From Manihot esculenta (lineage: Eukaryota > Streptophyta > Magnoliopsida > Malpighiales > Euphorbiaceae): DNA of 64,000 nt. The position numbers and the translations under genes are program-made. Of the stretch, positions 1 through 11,134 are shown one piece after another (the first letter of the stretch is position 1; each line of letters opens with the position of its first letter). The stretch covers positions 35,311,191 to 35,375,190 of the forward strand of contig NC_035161.2 of assembly GCF_001659605.2 (NCBI RefSeq). Direction: 5' to 3'. The notes beneath the pieces were generated by a model. That model searched no databases, had not been told where the DNA came from, and was given only the letters and a program-made list of their open reading frames with translations.

Positions 1-321
1 CAGCCATGGGTGGTCTTGGGAGGAGTCTGTGCTTGCAGAGGTGGAGTAGGAGCATTTGACAGAAGAGATTAAATGGGTTCTCGTCAATTTTAAGGGCGAT
101 GGTGACTGATAGAGCGAAAATGCAAACGAAGGGTTTAAGGAGGTTTTGCTGTGTGTATGGCTCTGGTGGCACTGAAAGTTGACATCGCGTCGATGCAATT
201 GAAGGTGTTTGTTGAAATGCCTAAGAGAAACTCTCTTCGTGCTATAATTACTAAGAGTGTTCGGACGAGCGTAACTAAAAGGGATTGCTCTCGAGTGAAG
301 CATAAAAGATGAAGTTTCCAT
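1..321 (-). CDS. N-terminal part of an unrecognised, probably organelle-targeted protein (cut by window edge)
   Basis: Reading the minus strand from the ATG at 321-319, the frame stays open for 107 codons to the window edge. An in-frame TAA lies about 20 codons upstream of this ATG, so the start is well defined. The peptide begins METSSFMLHS. It is rich in Ser, Thr, Arg, His and Asn and almost free of acidic residues until about residue 98, where a Ser/Thr-rich stretch reaches STDSSQDHPWL. That composition is typical of a chloroplast or mitochondrial transit peptide. No catalytic domain is inside the window, so I cannot name it. It is divergent from the FTSH gene, with about 1.5 kb between the two start codons. 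In one Arabidopsis interval with related gene order the neighbour is, from memory, an isoprenylcysteine methyltransferase-like gene (At5g59500); I cannot test that here. Confidence 0.55.
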   Translation of the reverse strand, partial: METSSFMLHSRAIPFSYARPNTLSNYSTKRVSLRHFNKHLQLHRRDVNFQCHQSHTHSKTSLNPSFAFSLYQSPSPLKLTRTHLISSVKCSYSTSASTDSSQDHPWL

Positions 322-1811
322 TGTTGAGCAAATCAAAAGAGCAGTGAGTTTCTGGAGAAAATTGAGGAGGTTTCTACATTAGCATTTAGTACGGCCTCAC
401 TCAGACAACAGAACAGGGCGACGCCTTGTAGCTTCAATCAACAAATACAACTTTTCTCGGCGTTAGATGGGCCTAAGCCATTCTCGTGATGGCCCAATAT
501 TATAGTGCTAAGTTGGGCGTGTTGATAAGTATATGAATTTTCCAAATACAGAATCACCCACCAACCCAAAAATAATATCACAGGCTCAAGCTACAGTGGG
601 TAACTCCATTCAGACAAGAGGCTGGGGAAGAGACAAAACATAGTTTATAATATTTATTGACCTTAAAATGTAATAATCAATTATTTAAAAAAAGAAATAT
701 TTTAATATAATAAAATTTTATACAAAGTAAGTAACACATGACAACACTAATGAAATACTCTATTCAAATAAAATAATACGTGTCAAATTTTAATATCATG
801 TGTCAATCAACTCCATCACATAAGTCATACCAAATTATTTCTTATATGATAAAGTTTTAAATATTGTTTATTTTGAAATTTAATCAATAAATCTGAATTT
901 AATAATAATTCTTAGGATTAATACTCCCATATTTTTTAGGAAACATTCCTATACCAATCTTTTTACAAAATTTGTGGGAAATATGTGATTTTTTAAAATA
1001 TTTTTCTTTGTTCAGCTATTTTAGAAAATTTATTTTTAAAATATTTATTTTAATTATTAACAATAAATGTGATAATTAAATTATAATAAATATAATAACT
1101 TTACTTATTAATATTATATGTTCCAATGTCCGTCGATCTTAATAATAATTAAGTTATCAAAAGTAAAATATTAATATAATAAAATTAAAAATTATTTTAA
1201 TTAATTAGGCAATAAATTAATTAACGGAATACGGTTAACAATAACTGTAATTTAATTGTGATAATTTAAGGATAATTAATATTATGATAAAATAAATATT
1301 TTTATTAATTACTTGCATATATTATGACATTTTTTAATTTTGAATATAAATTATATGACTAAAGAAAAATAAAATATTGATATAAATTAAAGAAAATATT
1401 ATTTTTTTACTAATGTACTCCGGACGAATAGTTTTTATTAAAATAGTGGATATTATTCAAATAAATTATATACAATTTAATTACAAGAGATAAAAAATAA
1501 ATGACCATTATTCTAGAAGGAAAAGGAAAAAAAAAATCAAAGGGCTTTCATATTTTCAAGATATTAAATTACAATTTAATAATAGATAATAGTAAATAAA
1601 CAATTTTTATTTAATTATCTACTAAACAATCTGTGGGCTGGCCGCCCTGGTACCCAAGTTCACAGCGCGAAGCGAACGCGGACACCAAATTCCCTCCCTT
1701 TGAAGTCCATAAAACCAAACACCCTGTTTTTTTGATTTTTTTTTTGTCAACAGCATAAAACCAAACACCTCGATTTCGTATTCTATCAAAATACCATTAG
1801 TTGTTTATATC
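322..1811. other. Divergent intergenic region
   Basis: This spacer separates two divergent genes. From about 640 to 1630 it is extremely AT-rich, with no ORF or RNA gene that I can support. The final 180 bases before the FTSH start codon are less AT-rich and probably hold its core promoter and 5' leader. A 17-base sequence beginning CATAAAACCAAACACC occurs at 1708 and again at 1754, separated by a T-rich run; this is a short direct duplication of unknown meaning. Confidence 0.6.
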
Positions 1812-4800
1812 ATGATTTTTTCTAAGCTCACTGGTTCATTTGCTCGATCCTCTCGTTCTGCTGTAAGTTTCGTATTTTTTCTAGTTAGTGATATATTTTT
1901 TTTTTCTGAATTTTAATTGAATGCGTATGTGATACATATATATATATATATATTTTTGTAAATGATAGAATGTGCTGCGTGGTGCTGGTGGTGGGAGATT
2001 GGCGATTTCTCGAGTAGCTGGAGGAGCAGGTGGAGTTGGGAATACAGATAAATTTGATGGAGGATTAGGGTTTGTGAGAGGATATTTAGCTTCAATTGGA
2101 GCTCATAAGGATTTTGGCTCTAAATCTAATTTATCCGATTTGAATTACCTTCTTGCGAACCCTAGAATTCGACGATTTTTCTCCAGCGAAGCTCCTAAGA
2201 AGAAGAGTGAGCAATTTTTTTTTTTTTTTCCTTAAGAAAGAGATTCCTTTTCAACCTTTTAGAGGATTTTATGGATTGTGGTGTGAGCATTGGTTGTGTA
2301 GTTACTTATAATTCTGGCATCTGCTTACAGATTATGAGAACTTTTACCCCAAGGAAAAGAAGGAGGTTCCAAAAGGGAATGAGCACAAATCTGAATCCAA
2401 AGGTGAAGTTCACTCTTTAAGTTTCTGTTGCTTTGTTTACTTTGTGTTCTTTTCAATGCTGGATTGCAATGTTGTATTCCTAAGTTTGCTATTATGTTAA
2501 ATGAAAAATGATGAGAATGGGAAGGGAAAGCTTTGTTTTCTTTTTGGCGAAATGTCACTTCAGAATGCGCAAGTCTGTTGTAGTTTCCTTTCTTCAATTT
2601 ATGACTACAGTGTCCATCTTGTGGGGGGGGAACAATGTCGTAATATGCCCATAAGGTACTTCTTTTCTTGTTCATATGAAATTCAACCTGCTTAGCTTGC
2701 AAGAACTGCCATAGTTTTGTGGTGAAGTTTGGGTTCTGCTTTTGTAACTTGGAGAAAAAGCATAATATTGTGCCATCCAAGTTACTGGTGAACATGCAAT
2801 TACTGCTAGCTCTATCATTATATATATATCTATATGTAGATAGATGGATAGATAATGGAATTTGAAACTATCATTTTTCTTTGCTTCCCTCTATCTTCAT
2901 GAGTTTTTGGCATTTTAATGGCATTTATTTATAGTTAAAGTCTCTGATAGAGCATGTCAGTGTTTTTCCCCAAATTCTAAACATTCATTTCGATTTCAGA
3001 CGATTCAAATGCAGATGATGAGTGGAACTTTCAAAAAACATTCGTTAAGCAATTCAATTTACTTACCCCTTTACTGGTGATCGGAATACTTCTTTCTTCC
3101 TTCTCTTTTGGTCCTACTGAGCAGCAACAGGTAAGCAATCTGATTTTCTTTCCTAGAATGTTCTACTGTTTGCTTCACTTCATATTTAATTTAAATGAAT
3201 AATAACTGTTAGCATGTTAATCGCCTCTTATTTTTTGGATTAGTTTACACAAGTCAATAATGATAGGGAATTTGAGTTACGATTTGAAGTATCTGATTTC
3301 TTCTTCCTCTTTATATATGCAACCATAGTTGTCAAATCAAGAATCAAATCAAGAATTGAAATTTTCATTTTGTGAATCAACAATTGAATTGAATCGTAAG
3401 ATTCAGAAAAATTTTAAAAATTAATTAAAAATAATATATGTTTTAAAAATAAGTAGAATATCATTTGTCTAAATTAAAATTCGTTCTATAATAGAATAAT
3501 ATATTTCTATTATTTTATATAGTTTTATATAATAAATTAGGAACTCTTGAATTATACATAATGACTATCATTTTATGTGTACTGAAATTCTCATTTAAAC
3601 TTATTAAATAATAAAAAAAGGATAGCATGTTACATTAAAATATTACAATATCTTAATATAAAATGTTATAACTTGACAACTATAATTAGAAAAGCAAATG
3701 AACTTTAAGAAAGGAAGAAAAAGAAGAGGGAAAGGGAAAAGAATGGGTTATGGAAGAAAAGTGGATAAGCAAAAGGTTTATGTACATTTTTTATAGCAAA
3801 AATGAATGCATTTGAAACTAACAATCTTATAAAAAAATAATCCCTTGAATTGAGTAAAGACTCAGCCTTTGAATATTGTTCACCTGATTTGCTATCAAGT
3901 CTTTCAATTTAGTCACAATTCAGGTACATTTGCAATTTGAGCTGTAAATGCGAATTGCTTGGATATGGAGTTGAATTGAGAATTGTAAGATTTAAGTACA
4001 TTTAAGATTCGCCCTATAGATTCAAATTTCGAATCGAGAATCATAAGATTCTAACAATGGTGTGTGCAATGTATATTTTTATCTGGTTTCCACTTTGAGA
4101 TCTTTTTCTACTTCTATATGCTTCTAGATACTGTATTTGATGTTATTCTGCCTTGTTTAAGGCATTAATATAGTAGTCCTATAGAGAGTTAAATTTGCCT
4201 AGTCATTATTAATGTGCTGCTGCAAAATAATGAGAATAGAAAATCTGTATTGGATGGATAGTGGATATGCATATAACTACGTGATCTACTCTCGCTCATG
4301 TGCTTTTCATTTTTTTCTTGGCAGATTAGTTTCCAAGAATTCAAAAACAAGCTTCTGGAACCAGGTTTAGTTGACCGTATAGTTGTCTCCAATAAATCAG
4401 TTGCTAAAGTGTATGTAAGGAGCTCACCTCAGAATCAAACTAGCAATGATGTTGTGCAAGGTCCTGTTAGTGGTGCCCCTGCTGGAGGTCGTGGGGGCCA
4501 ATATAAATACTACTTCAATATTGGAAGTGTTGAATCTTTTGAGGAGAAGTTAGAGGAAGCCCAAGAAGCACTAGGGATAGATCCTCATGACTATGTTCCT
4601 GTTACGTATGTATCTGAAATGGTTTGGTACCAAGAATTAATGAGGTTTGCACCAACACTCTTGCTTTTGGGAACCCTCATGTACATGGGACGGAGAATGC
4701 AAAGTGGATTAGGCGTTGGTGGTGGCAATAGTAAGGGTGGCCGTGGAATATTCAACATAGGGAAGGCCCATGTAACCAAAGTGGATAAAAATGCTAAAAA

Positions 4801-5626
4801 TAAGGTTAGCTTCCTCATGTCTTTTTTAAAATAATGATGCCCTCTTTGCTCCATCTAGCTTTTTGGAACACCAGTTTCTTGCCTTACTCTGTTTCTTTAT
4901 TATTATAAAGATGCTCTTTAGCACTATGTTACATGGATTCTGCAAGTCGTTTTCAATATTCATTCATTTTTCTCTTGTGTACTCCAGGTTTATTTCAAAG
5001 ATGTTGCTGGTTGTGATGAGGCAAAACAAGAAATCATGGAGTTTGTACACTTCCTTAAGAACCCGAAGAAGTACGAGGACTTGGGAGCTAAAATTCCTAA
5101 AGGTGCTCTTTTGGTAGGCCCTCCAGGGACTGGAAAGACCCTTCTAGCAAAGGCAACTGCAGGAGAATCTGGCGTGCCTTTCCTGTCCATTTCTGGTTCA
5201 GATTTCATGGAGATGTTTGTTGGTGTTGGACCATCTAGAGTGAGAAATTTGTTTCAAGAAGCAAGACAGTGTGCCCCTAGTATTATATTTATTGATGAGA
5301 TAGATGCAATTGGCAGGGCAAGGGGGCGGGGTGGCTTCTCAGGTTCCAATGATGAGAGAGAAAGCACCCTTAATCAGTTGTTAGTAGAAATGGATGGCTT
5401 TGGAACTACTTCTGGTGTTGTTGTGCTTGCTGGCACTAACAGGCCGGACATTTTAGACAAAGCTTTGTTGAGGCCAGGGCGGTTTGATCGCCAAATTTCC
5501 ATTGATAAGCCTGATATTAAAGGCCGTGAACAGATATTTAACATCTACTTGCAAAAAATAAAACTTGATCACGAGCCATCATATTACTCCCAAAGGCTTG
5601 CAGCCCTAACTCCTGGATTTGCTGGG

Positions 5627-5658
<32 letters not shown>

Positions 5659-6910
5659 ACTAATTGCTGCAAGGAATGAAGGATCACAAGTCACAATGGA
5701 ACATTTTGAGGCAGCAATAGACAGAATCATTGGTGGTTTGGAGAAGAAGAATAAGGTAAATCATCTTTCTTCCGTGGCTGCATTTGATGTCTCAGGGGGT
5801 TCCACTGAGATAAAATCCCTTACATGATGTTTGGATGATTCTTCTCCGGAGCACAGGCATATACAGATACAGATACTTTCTCTCTTCTTTATTTTATTTT
5901 ATTTTAATTTTAAAGTTTCATCAAGGAGGAACTTCCATCTGAATTAGAAATTCACTTTTTGCTGCCACTGTATTATGTTTTTCCCCCTCTCTTCTTAAGA
6001 GCTGGTGTAAGAAAATTTCAACATTCGTGTTGTGTCAAGCAGGTAATTAGCAAGCAGGAACGCCGAACTGTTGCTTATCATGAATCAGGCCATGCTGTTA
6101 CTGGATGGTTCTTGGAACATGCAGAACCCCTTCTGAAAGTGACGATTGTTCCACGGGGTACTGCTGCTCTTGGATTTGCGCAATATGTTCCTAATGAAAA
6201 CCTTCTCTTGACCAAGGAGCAGCTTTTTGATATGACGTGCATGACCCTTGGTGGTCGGGCAGCTGAGCAGGTATTGATACTATATTTAACCGCGTCTCAA
6301 TGTGCACGGTGGTGCACCACCTTCTAGCTAAAAACTATGAATATGGATAAAACTTTTCAATAGCAGATGAGCATACAGCATAATGAACAACGTTGTCTCG
6401 TCTACCTTGAAGTAATACAAGATTTTATTTATTTGAATGCAGGTTTTGTTGGGAAAAATCTCAACAGGAGCCCAAAATGACCTGGAGAAGGTAACAAAGA
6501 TGACATATGCCCAAGTGGCAGTGTATGGGTTCAGTGACAAGGTGGGCCTCCTATCTTTCCCTCAAAGGGAGGACACATTTGAGATGTCGAAGCCCTACAG
6601 CAGCAAGACTGGGGCTCTTATTGACAATGAAGTGCGAGAATGGGTGGGCAAGGCATATGAAAAGACGGTCCAACTTGTAAAGGAGCACAAAGAACAAGTG
6701 GCTGAGATTGCTGAGCTGTTGCTTGAAAAGGAAGTCCTTCACCAAGATGATCTGGTTCGAGTTTTGGGTGAACGGCCATTCAAATCAAGTGAAGTTACAA
6801 ACTATGACAGGTTTAAGGAAGGTTTTAAAGAGGAAGAGAAGGGTACAGAAATGCCAGCTAGTGGTAACGAGGAGGAACACACTTCACCCATACAGGTTGC
6901 CCCTGCGTAA
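1812..6910 (+). CDS. FTSH10/FTSH3-like: Mitochondrial m-AAA protease FtsH (FTSH3/FTSH10 type)
   Basis: Eight exons: 1812-1862, 1969-2206, 2331-2402, 3000-3130, 4325-4804, 4988-5755, 6043-6270 and 6443-6910. They join in phase to 811 aa. The start [16 protein letters not shown] is a presequence like that of FTSH10. A first membrane segment lies near residues 138-158 (exon 4) and a second near 271-286. The AAA module has Walker A GPPGTGKT (about 368-375), Walker B IIFIDEID (about 423-430) and the second region of homology ending RPGRFDR. The metalloprotease motif HESGH is at about 593-597, with a likely third zinc ligand at D669 (GAQNDLEK). All catalytic residues are present, so the gene looks functional. 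Plant FTSH3 and FTSH10 form inner-membrane complexes with active sites facing the matrix and act in protein quality control and respiratory complex assembly. I cannot decide between FTSH3 and FTSH10 orthology because the two are ancient duplicates. Confidence 0.95.
3323..4064. mobile_element. Candidate MITE-like insertion in FTSH intron 4
   Basis: The long fourth intron (3131-4324) contains an AT-rich block with degenerate terminal inverted repeats. The left end starts CCATAGTTGTCAAATC and the right end, read in reverse, starts CCATTGTTAGAATC. Further in, both ends carry related GAATC/GATTC-rich sequence. A possible 5-bp target duplication TGCAA lies at 3318-3322 and 4065-4069. No transposase is visible. 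The inverted repeats are imperfect and the borders uncertain, so superfamily assignment is not possible by eye. Confidence 0.4.
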
Positions 6911-7263
6911 GTTTGGAGGCATTGGAGCGGTTGTACATTTCTTTCATTTGTAACTGAATTATGTATACTTTACATTTATGCTCATTATGGCGTTTAAGAA
7001 ATTTGTACACCCATTTGGAATAACTAATTTATGTGTTTAATTGAAAATATTTTTATAGTGAAATTTATGCATTTACCTTGCGTTGGATAGGATTTATTTT
7101 TCAAAAAAAAAAATAATTTAACAAAATCATGTTATAAAATAAAAATTTTCAAATTAAAAAAGATTGAATTTTTTTATTTTAAATAAAATAATTTTTAGTG
7201 GAAAGTGATTGAATTATTTTTTATTTTTTTATTTGCAATAAATTAATTTGGAAAAATGAATAA
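6911..7263. other. FTSH 3' untranslated region and AT-rich spacer
   Basis: The first 100 bases after the stop codon are probably 3' UTR. The rest is AT-rich, with no coding or RNA signal I can support. It runs up to the target duplication of the retrotransposon. Confidence 0.6.
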
Positions 7264-7268
7264 TTCAA
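7264..7268. repeat. Target-site duplication TTCAA, left copy
   Basis: TTCAA directly precedes the first LTR base. The same five bases follow the last base of the other LTR at 14166-14170. A 5-bp duplication is normal for Ty3-gypsy-type integrases and shows that the element is complete. Confidence 0.9.
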
Positions 7269-7969
7269 TGATAAATATTGTCCTCTTCCTGGTCCATGAT
7301 AGATCTGGTTTTCTTCTGGGTCCCTTCTTGCTGGGCTCCCTGGTGGATCTCTCCATGTTCTTCCTGGTGAAGGGACCTGTAAAATAAGAAAGAATGGTCA
7401 GGGGCCTACCGGGTGTGCCCCGGCAGAGGCCCTCCGACGCTCAAGTCAGATTTTATGGCTCAGAGTAGTATATTTAGGCAAGGGTTACAGTAAGAATAAA
7501 AATGGTGTCCAGGAAGGAGAAGGAAGAAGAAGAGAGTCCCCTCTGCGTGGCCTCTACCGTGATATATATATCTGTCTCTCTGCCATAATGCTAGCTGTCT
7601 TCTGTCGCCTAGCTCCGTATGTACGGATGTGTCAGGCGCCTGCTCCATGCGTAACGGCCATTAATTCTCCTCTGATACATATGATTCTCCTCTGATACGC
7701 ATGCGGAAGGACCTACCAGCGGGGCATCTTGGTCATTTTCCCCTTTCCGGTGCTGGGTTGAATGGTAGGGCTGAAGTTGAGCCTGGTGAGGGCCTGATTA
7801 CTGGGCCGAGAGGTTTGGGCTGGTTTGCTTGAGGAGTCTAGGCGGAGTCCGGCCCTGTGACTGAGCGGGCTGGACCTGGCTCTCGAGGGGAATATTGAAG
7901 CCTTTGGATCATGGACTGTTTTCATGGGCCTGGCCTTTATACCGGGGTGAAGAAATCCAGCGATCATCA
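7269..7969 (-). repeat. 3' LTR (element orientation)
   Basis: 701 bp. On the plus strand it begins TGATAAATATTG and ends GCGATCATCA, so its ends are TG..CA with short inverted TGAT/ATCA tips. By eye it is base-for-base the same as 13465-14165. The two minus-strand ORFs of 62 and 85 codons inside it recur identically in the other LTR at a constant offset of 6,196 bases; they are LTR sequence, not genes. Confidence 0.92.
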
Positions 7970-7993
7970 ATTGCCCCTTTATCTCCTCAGCAG
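7970..7993 (-). other. Polypurine tract of the minus-strand element
   Basis: Directly inside the left LTR the minus strand reads CTGCTGAGGAGATAAAGGGG followed by CAAT and then the LTR start. A purine-rich run ending beside an LTR is where plus-strand DNA synthesis is primed. This fixes the left LTR as the 3' LTR. Confidence 0.75.
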
Positions 7994-8626
7994 TTATTCC
8001 ATGACTGGTGAGGGGATAAATCTTTAAACTCTATTCATGACCGTGTGGTCTGAGAACTGCTCCTGTCGAAAGTATCCCTTTCTTGCCTTTTCATTATTTT
8101 TTCCTGAGCGTTGGACTCTTGTGTATGTTTTTTGCCCCTGAGTATTTATGGGCTGTCTTCTTTCGAGCATTTTGCGGGCTCTTTGTTGCTTGGACCTTTC
8201 TCTAGGTCAGCTGAGTTGGTTTAGTGTGAGCGGTCAATTCTCGAGGTCGTTGCCTCTCATGATTGCCCCTGATTCTCCGTTTGGCTTTGTATTTTGGTAT
8301 GCAGTTTGCTTAGGAATCGCTTTGCCTTAATTCGGTCTGTCTTATCGAGTTTACCAGTACTGCGCTCGTTTTCTTGAGAACGGCATGATGCTTTGGTACT
8401 TTTGGCTGTTGTGTGAGATTAAAGTCTCTCTACCTGATGACTTGAGCTCCTTTGGGAGGTCGGAGTTTAGCTTTTTCATTTATGGTCCCGTGCCCCAATC
8501 TTTTATGTGAGATCAGAACTATGTTCTTTATGAGTTGTTTTTGCTTGTTGAACCGGATGATCTTGGGGATTCTGGCTATTTTTGCTCAGGGAGATCTTTG
8601 AGATCTTTGCCGGTCTTCTACCTCAG

Positions 8627-8887
8627 TGAGGTCTCCTGCCTCATTGAGGTCTTCTGCCTCTTTTGAGGTTTTCTGCCTCTTTTGAGGTCTTCTGCCTCAT
8701 TGAGGTCTTCTGCCTCTTTGAGGTCTTCTGCCTCTTTGAGGTCTTCTGCCTCTTTTGAGGTCTTCTGCCTCATTGAGGTCTTCTGCCTCTTTGAGGTCTT
8801 CTGCCTCATTGAGGTCTTCTGCCTCTTTTGAGGTCTTCTGCCTCATTGAGGTCTTCTGCCTCTTTGAGGTCTTCTGCCTCATTGAGG
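8627..8887. repeat. 18-bp minisatellite (GAGGTCTTCTGCCTCATT-type units)
   Basis: About fourteen head-to-tail units of roughly 18 bp, alternating CATT and CTTT endings. On the minus strand (element sense) they read as repeats of six amino acids, NEAEDL or KEAEDL. The units share the GAGGTCTTCT core of the 27-bp array that follows without a break, so the two arrays have a common origin. Confidence 0.85.
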
Positions 8888-10250
8888 TCTTCTTTTGCTA
8901 TTGCTAGGACCTCTTTGAGGTCTTCTTTTGCCAGGACCTCAGTGAGGTCTTCTTTTGTCAAGACCTTATTGAGGTCTTCTTTTGCTAGGACCTCAGTGAG
9001 GTCTTCTTTTGTCAAGACCTTATTGAGGTCTTCTTTTGCTAGGACCTCAGTGAGGTCTTCTTTTGTCAAGACCTTATTGAGGTCTTCTTTTGCTAGGACC
9101 TCAGTGAAGTCTTCTTTTACTAGGACCTCAGTGAGGTCTTCTTTTGTCAAGACCTTATTGAGGTCTTCTTTTGCTAGGACCTCAGTGAGGTCTTCTTTTG
9201 TCAAGACCTTATTGAGGTCTTTTTTTGCTAGGACCTCAGTGAGGTCTTCTTTTGTCAAGACCTTATTGAGGTCTTCTTTTGCTAGGACCTCAGTGAGGTC
9301 TTCTTTTGTCAAGACCTTATTGAGGTCTTCTTTTGCTAGGACCTCAGTGAGGTCTTCTTTTGCCATTGCTAGGACCTCTTTGAGGTCTTCTTTTGCCAGG
9401 ACCTCAGTGAGGTCTTCTTTTGTCAAGACCTTATTGAGGTCTTCTTTTGCTAGGACCTCAGTGAGGTCTTCTTTTGTCAAGACCTTATTGAGGTCTTCTT
9501 TTGCTAGGACCTCAGTGAAGTCTTCTTTTACTAGGACCTCAGTGAGGTCTTCTTTTGTCAAGACCTTATTGAGGTCTTCTTTTGCTAGGACCTCAGTGAG
9601 GTCTTCTTTTGTCAAGACCTTATTGAGGTCTTCCTTTGCTAGGACCTCAGTGAGGTCTTCTTTTGCCATTGCTAGGACCTCTTTGAGGTCTTCTTTTGCC
9701 AGGACCTCAGTGAGGTCTTCTTTTGTCAAGACCTCAGTGAGGTCTTCTTTTGTCAAGACCTTATTGAGGTCTTCTTTTGCTAGGACCTCAGTGAGGTCTT
9801 CTTTTGTCAAGACCTTATTGAGGTCTTCCTTTGCTAGGACCTCAGTGAGGTCTTCTTTTGCCATTGCTAGGACCTCTTTGAGGTCTTCTTTTGCCAGGAC
9901 CTCAGTGAGGTCTTCTTTTGTCAAGACCTCAGTGAGGTCTTCTTTTGTCAAGACCTTATTGAGGTCTTCTTTTGCTAGGACCTCAGTGAGGTCTTCTTTT
10001 GTCAAGACCTTATTGAGGTCTTCCTTTGCTAGGACCTCAGTGAGGTCTTCTTTTGTCAAGACCTTATTGAGGTCTTCCTTTGTCAAGACCTTATTGAGGT
10101 CTTCTTTTGCTAGGACCTCAGTGAGGTCTTCTTTTGCCAGGACCTCAGTGAGGTCTTCTTTTGCTAGGACCTCAGTGAGGTCTTCTTTTGTCAAGACCTT
10201 GTTGAGGTCTTCTTTTACTAGGACCTCAGTGAGGTCTTCTTTTGTCAGGA
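8888..10250. repeat. 27-bp hairpin minisatellite, about 50 units
   Basis: Roughly 50 units, mostly in two alternating versions that make a 54-bp higher-order repeat. One version contains GAGGTC...GACCTC. The other contains AGGTCTT CTTTTGTC AAGACCT, a 7-bp perfect stem with an 8-base loop. Occasional longer units carry an extra CCATTG or CTATTG insert. Because the unit length is a multiple of three and lacks stops, both strands stay open. The minus strand reads TEVLAKEDL/NKVLTKEDL repeats in a 462-codon ORF (8806-10194) and the plus strand reads RSSFARTSV-like repeats. No known domain is present. I regard these as by-products of repeat structure unless peptides are found. Confidence 0.9.
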
Positions 10251-10367
10251 GATCTTGGGGATTTTATACTTCCGGGAGATTTTGGGGATCCCGATCTTTT
10301 TGTTTACCCGGGAGATCTTGGGGATCCCGGTCTTTTTTGTTTTCCCGGGAGATCTTGGGGATCCCGG

Positions 10368-10409
<42 letters not shown>

Positions 10410-10636
10410 GGGAGATCTTGGGGATCCCGGTCTTCTTTGTTTACCCGGGAGATCTTGGGGATCCCGGTCTTTGTTTTCCCGGGAGATCTTGGGGATTTTA
10501 TACTTTCGGGAGATTTTGGGGATCCCGATCTTTTTGTTTACCCGGGAGATCTTGGGGATCCCAGTCTTTTTTGTTTTCCCGGGAGATCTTGGGGATCCCG
10601 GTCTTTTTTTTTTACCCGGGAGATCTTGGGGATCCC

Positions 10637-10699
<63 letters not shown>

Positions 10700-11134
10700 G
10701 GGAGATCTTGGGGATCCCGGTCTTCTTTGTTTACCCGGGAGATCTTGGGGATCCCGGTCTTTGTTTTCCCGGGAGATCTTGGGGATCCCGGTCTTTTTTG
10801 TTTTCCCGGGAGATCTTGGGGATCCCGGTCTTTTTTGTTTTCCCGGGAGATCTTGGGGATCCCGGTCTTTTTTGTTTACCCGGGAGATCTTGGGGATCCC
10901 GGTCTTCATCCGGGAGATCTTGGGGATCCCGGGCTTCATCCGGGAGATCTTGGGGATCCCGGTCTTTTTTGTTTTCCCGGGAGATCTTGGGGATCCCGGT
11001 CTTTTTTGTTTACCCGGGAGATCTTGGGGATCCCGGTCTTCATCCGGGAGATCTTGGGGATCCCGGGCTTCATCCGGGAGATCTTGGGGATCCCGGTCTT
11101 CATCCGGGAGATCTTGGGGATCCCGGACTTCTGA
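10248..11134. repeat. Second hairpin minisatellite (CCGGGA..TCCCGG units) with long poly-T tracts
   Basis: About two dozen units share the core CCCGGGAGATCTTGGGGATC followed by CCGG. Each can fold CCGGGA against TCCCGG across an 11-base loop. Units are joined by variable T-rich linkers such as TCTTTTTTGTTT, or by CTTCAT near the right end, giving periods of about 28 to 37 bp. Two linkers have expanded to pure T tracts of 36 (10370-10405) and 57 (10639-10695) bases. A 768-codon plus-strand frame (8828-11134) crosses both arrays only because they lack stops. Confidence 0.9.

Noticed and set aside
2325..2795. A 156-codon minus-strand ORF.
   Set aside because: It overlaps exon 3 and intron 3 of the FTSH gene on the opposite strand and has no family resemblance.
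7460..7970. Two ORFs (62 and 85 codons) that are perfectly duplicated at 13656-14166.
   Set aside because: They are part of the LTR pair; duplication reflects the LTRs, not conserved genes.
8627..10250. Regular repeats resembling a CRISPR array.
   Set aside because: Units are directly joined with no unique spacers, in a plant nuclear genome, inside an LTR element.
10248..11134. Adjacent SmaI, BglII and BamHI-like sites (CCCGGG, AGATCT, GGATCC) suggest a cloning polylinker.
   Set aside because: The sites recur in about two dozen diverged tandem units inside a complete retrotransposon with a target duplication; that is a natural minisatellite, not vector.
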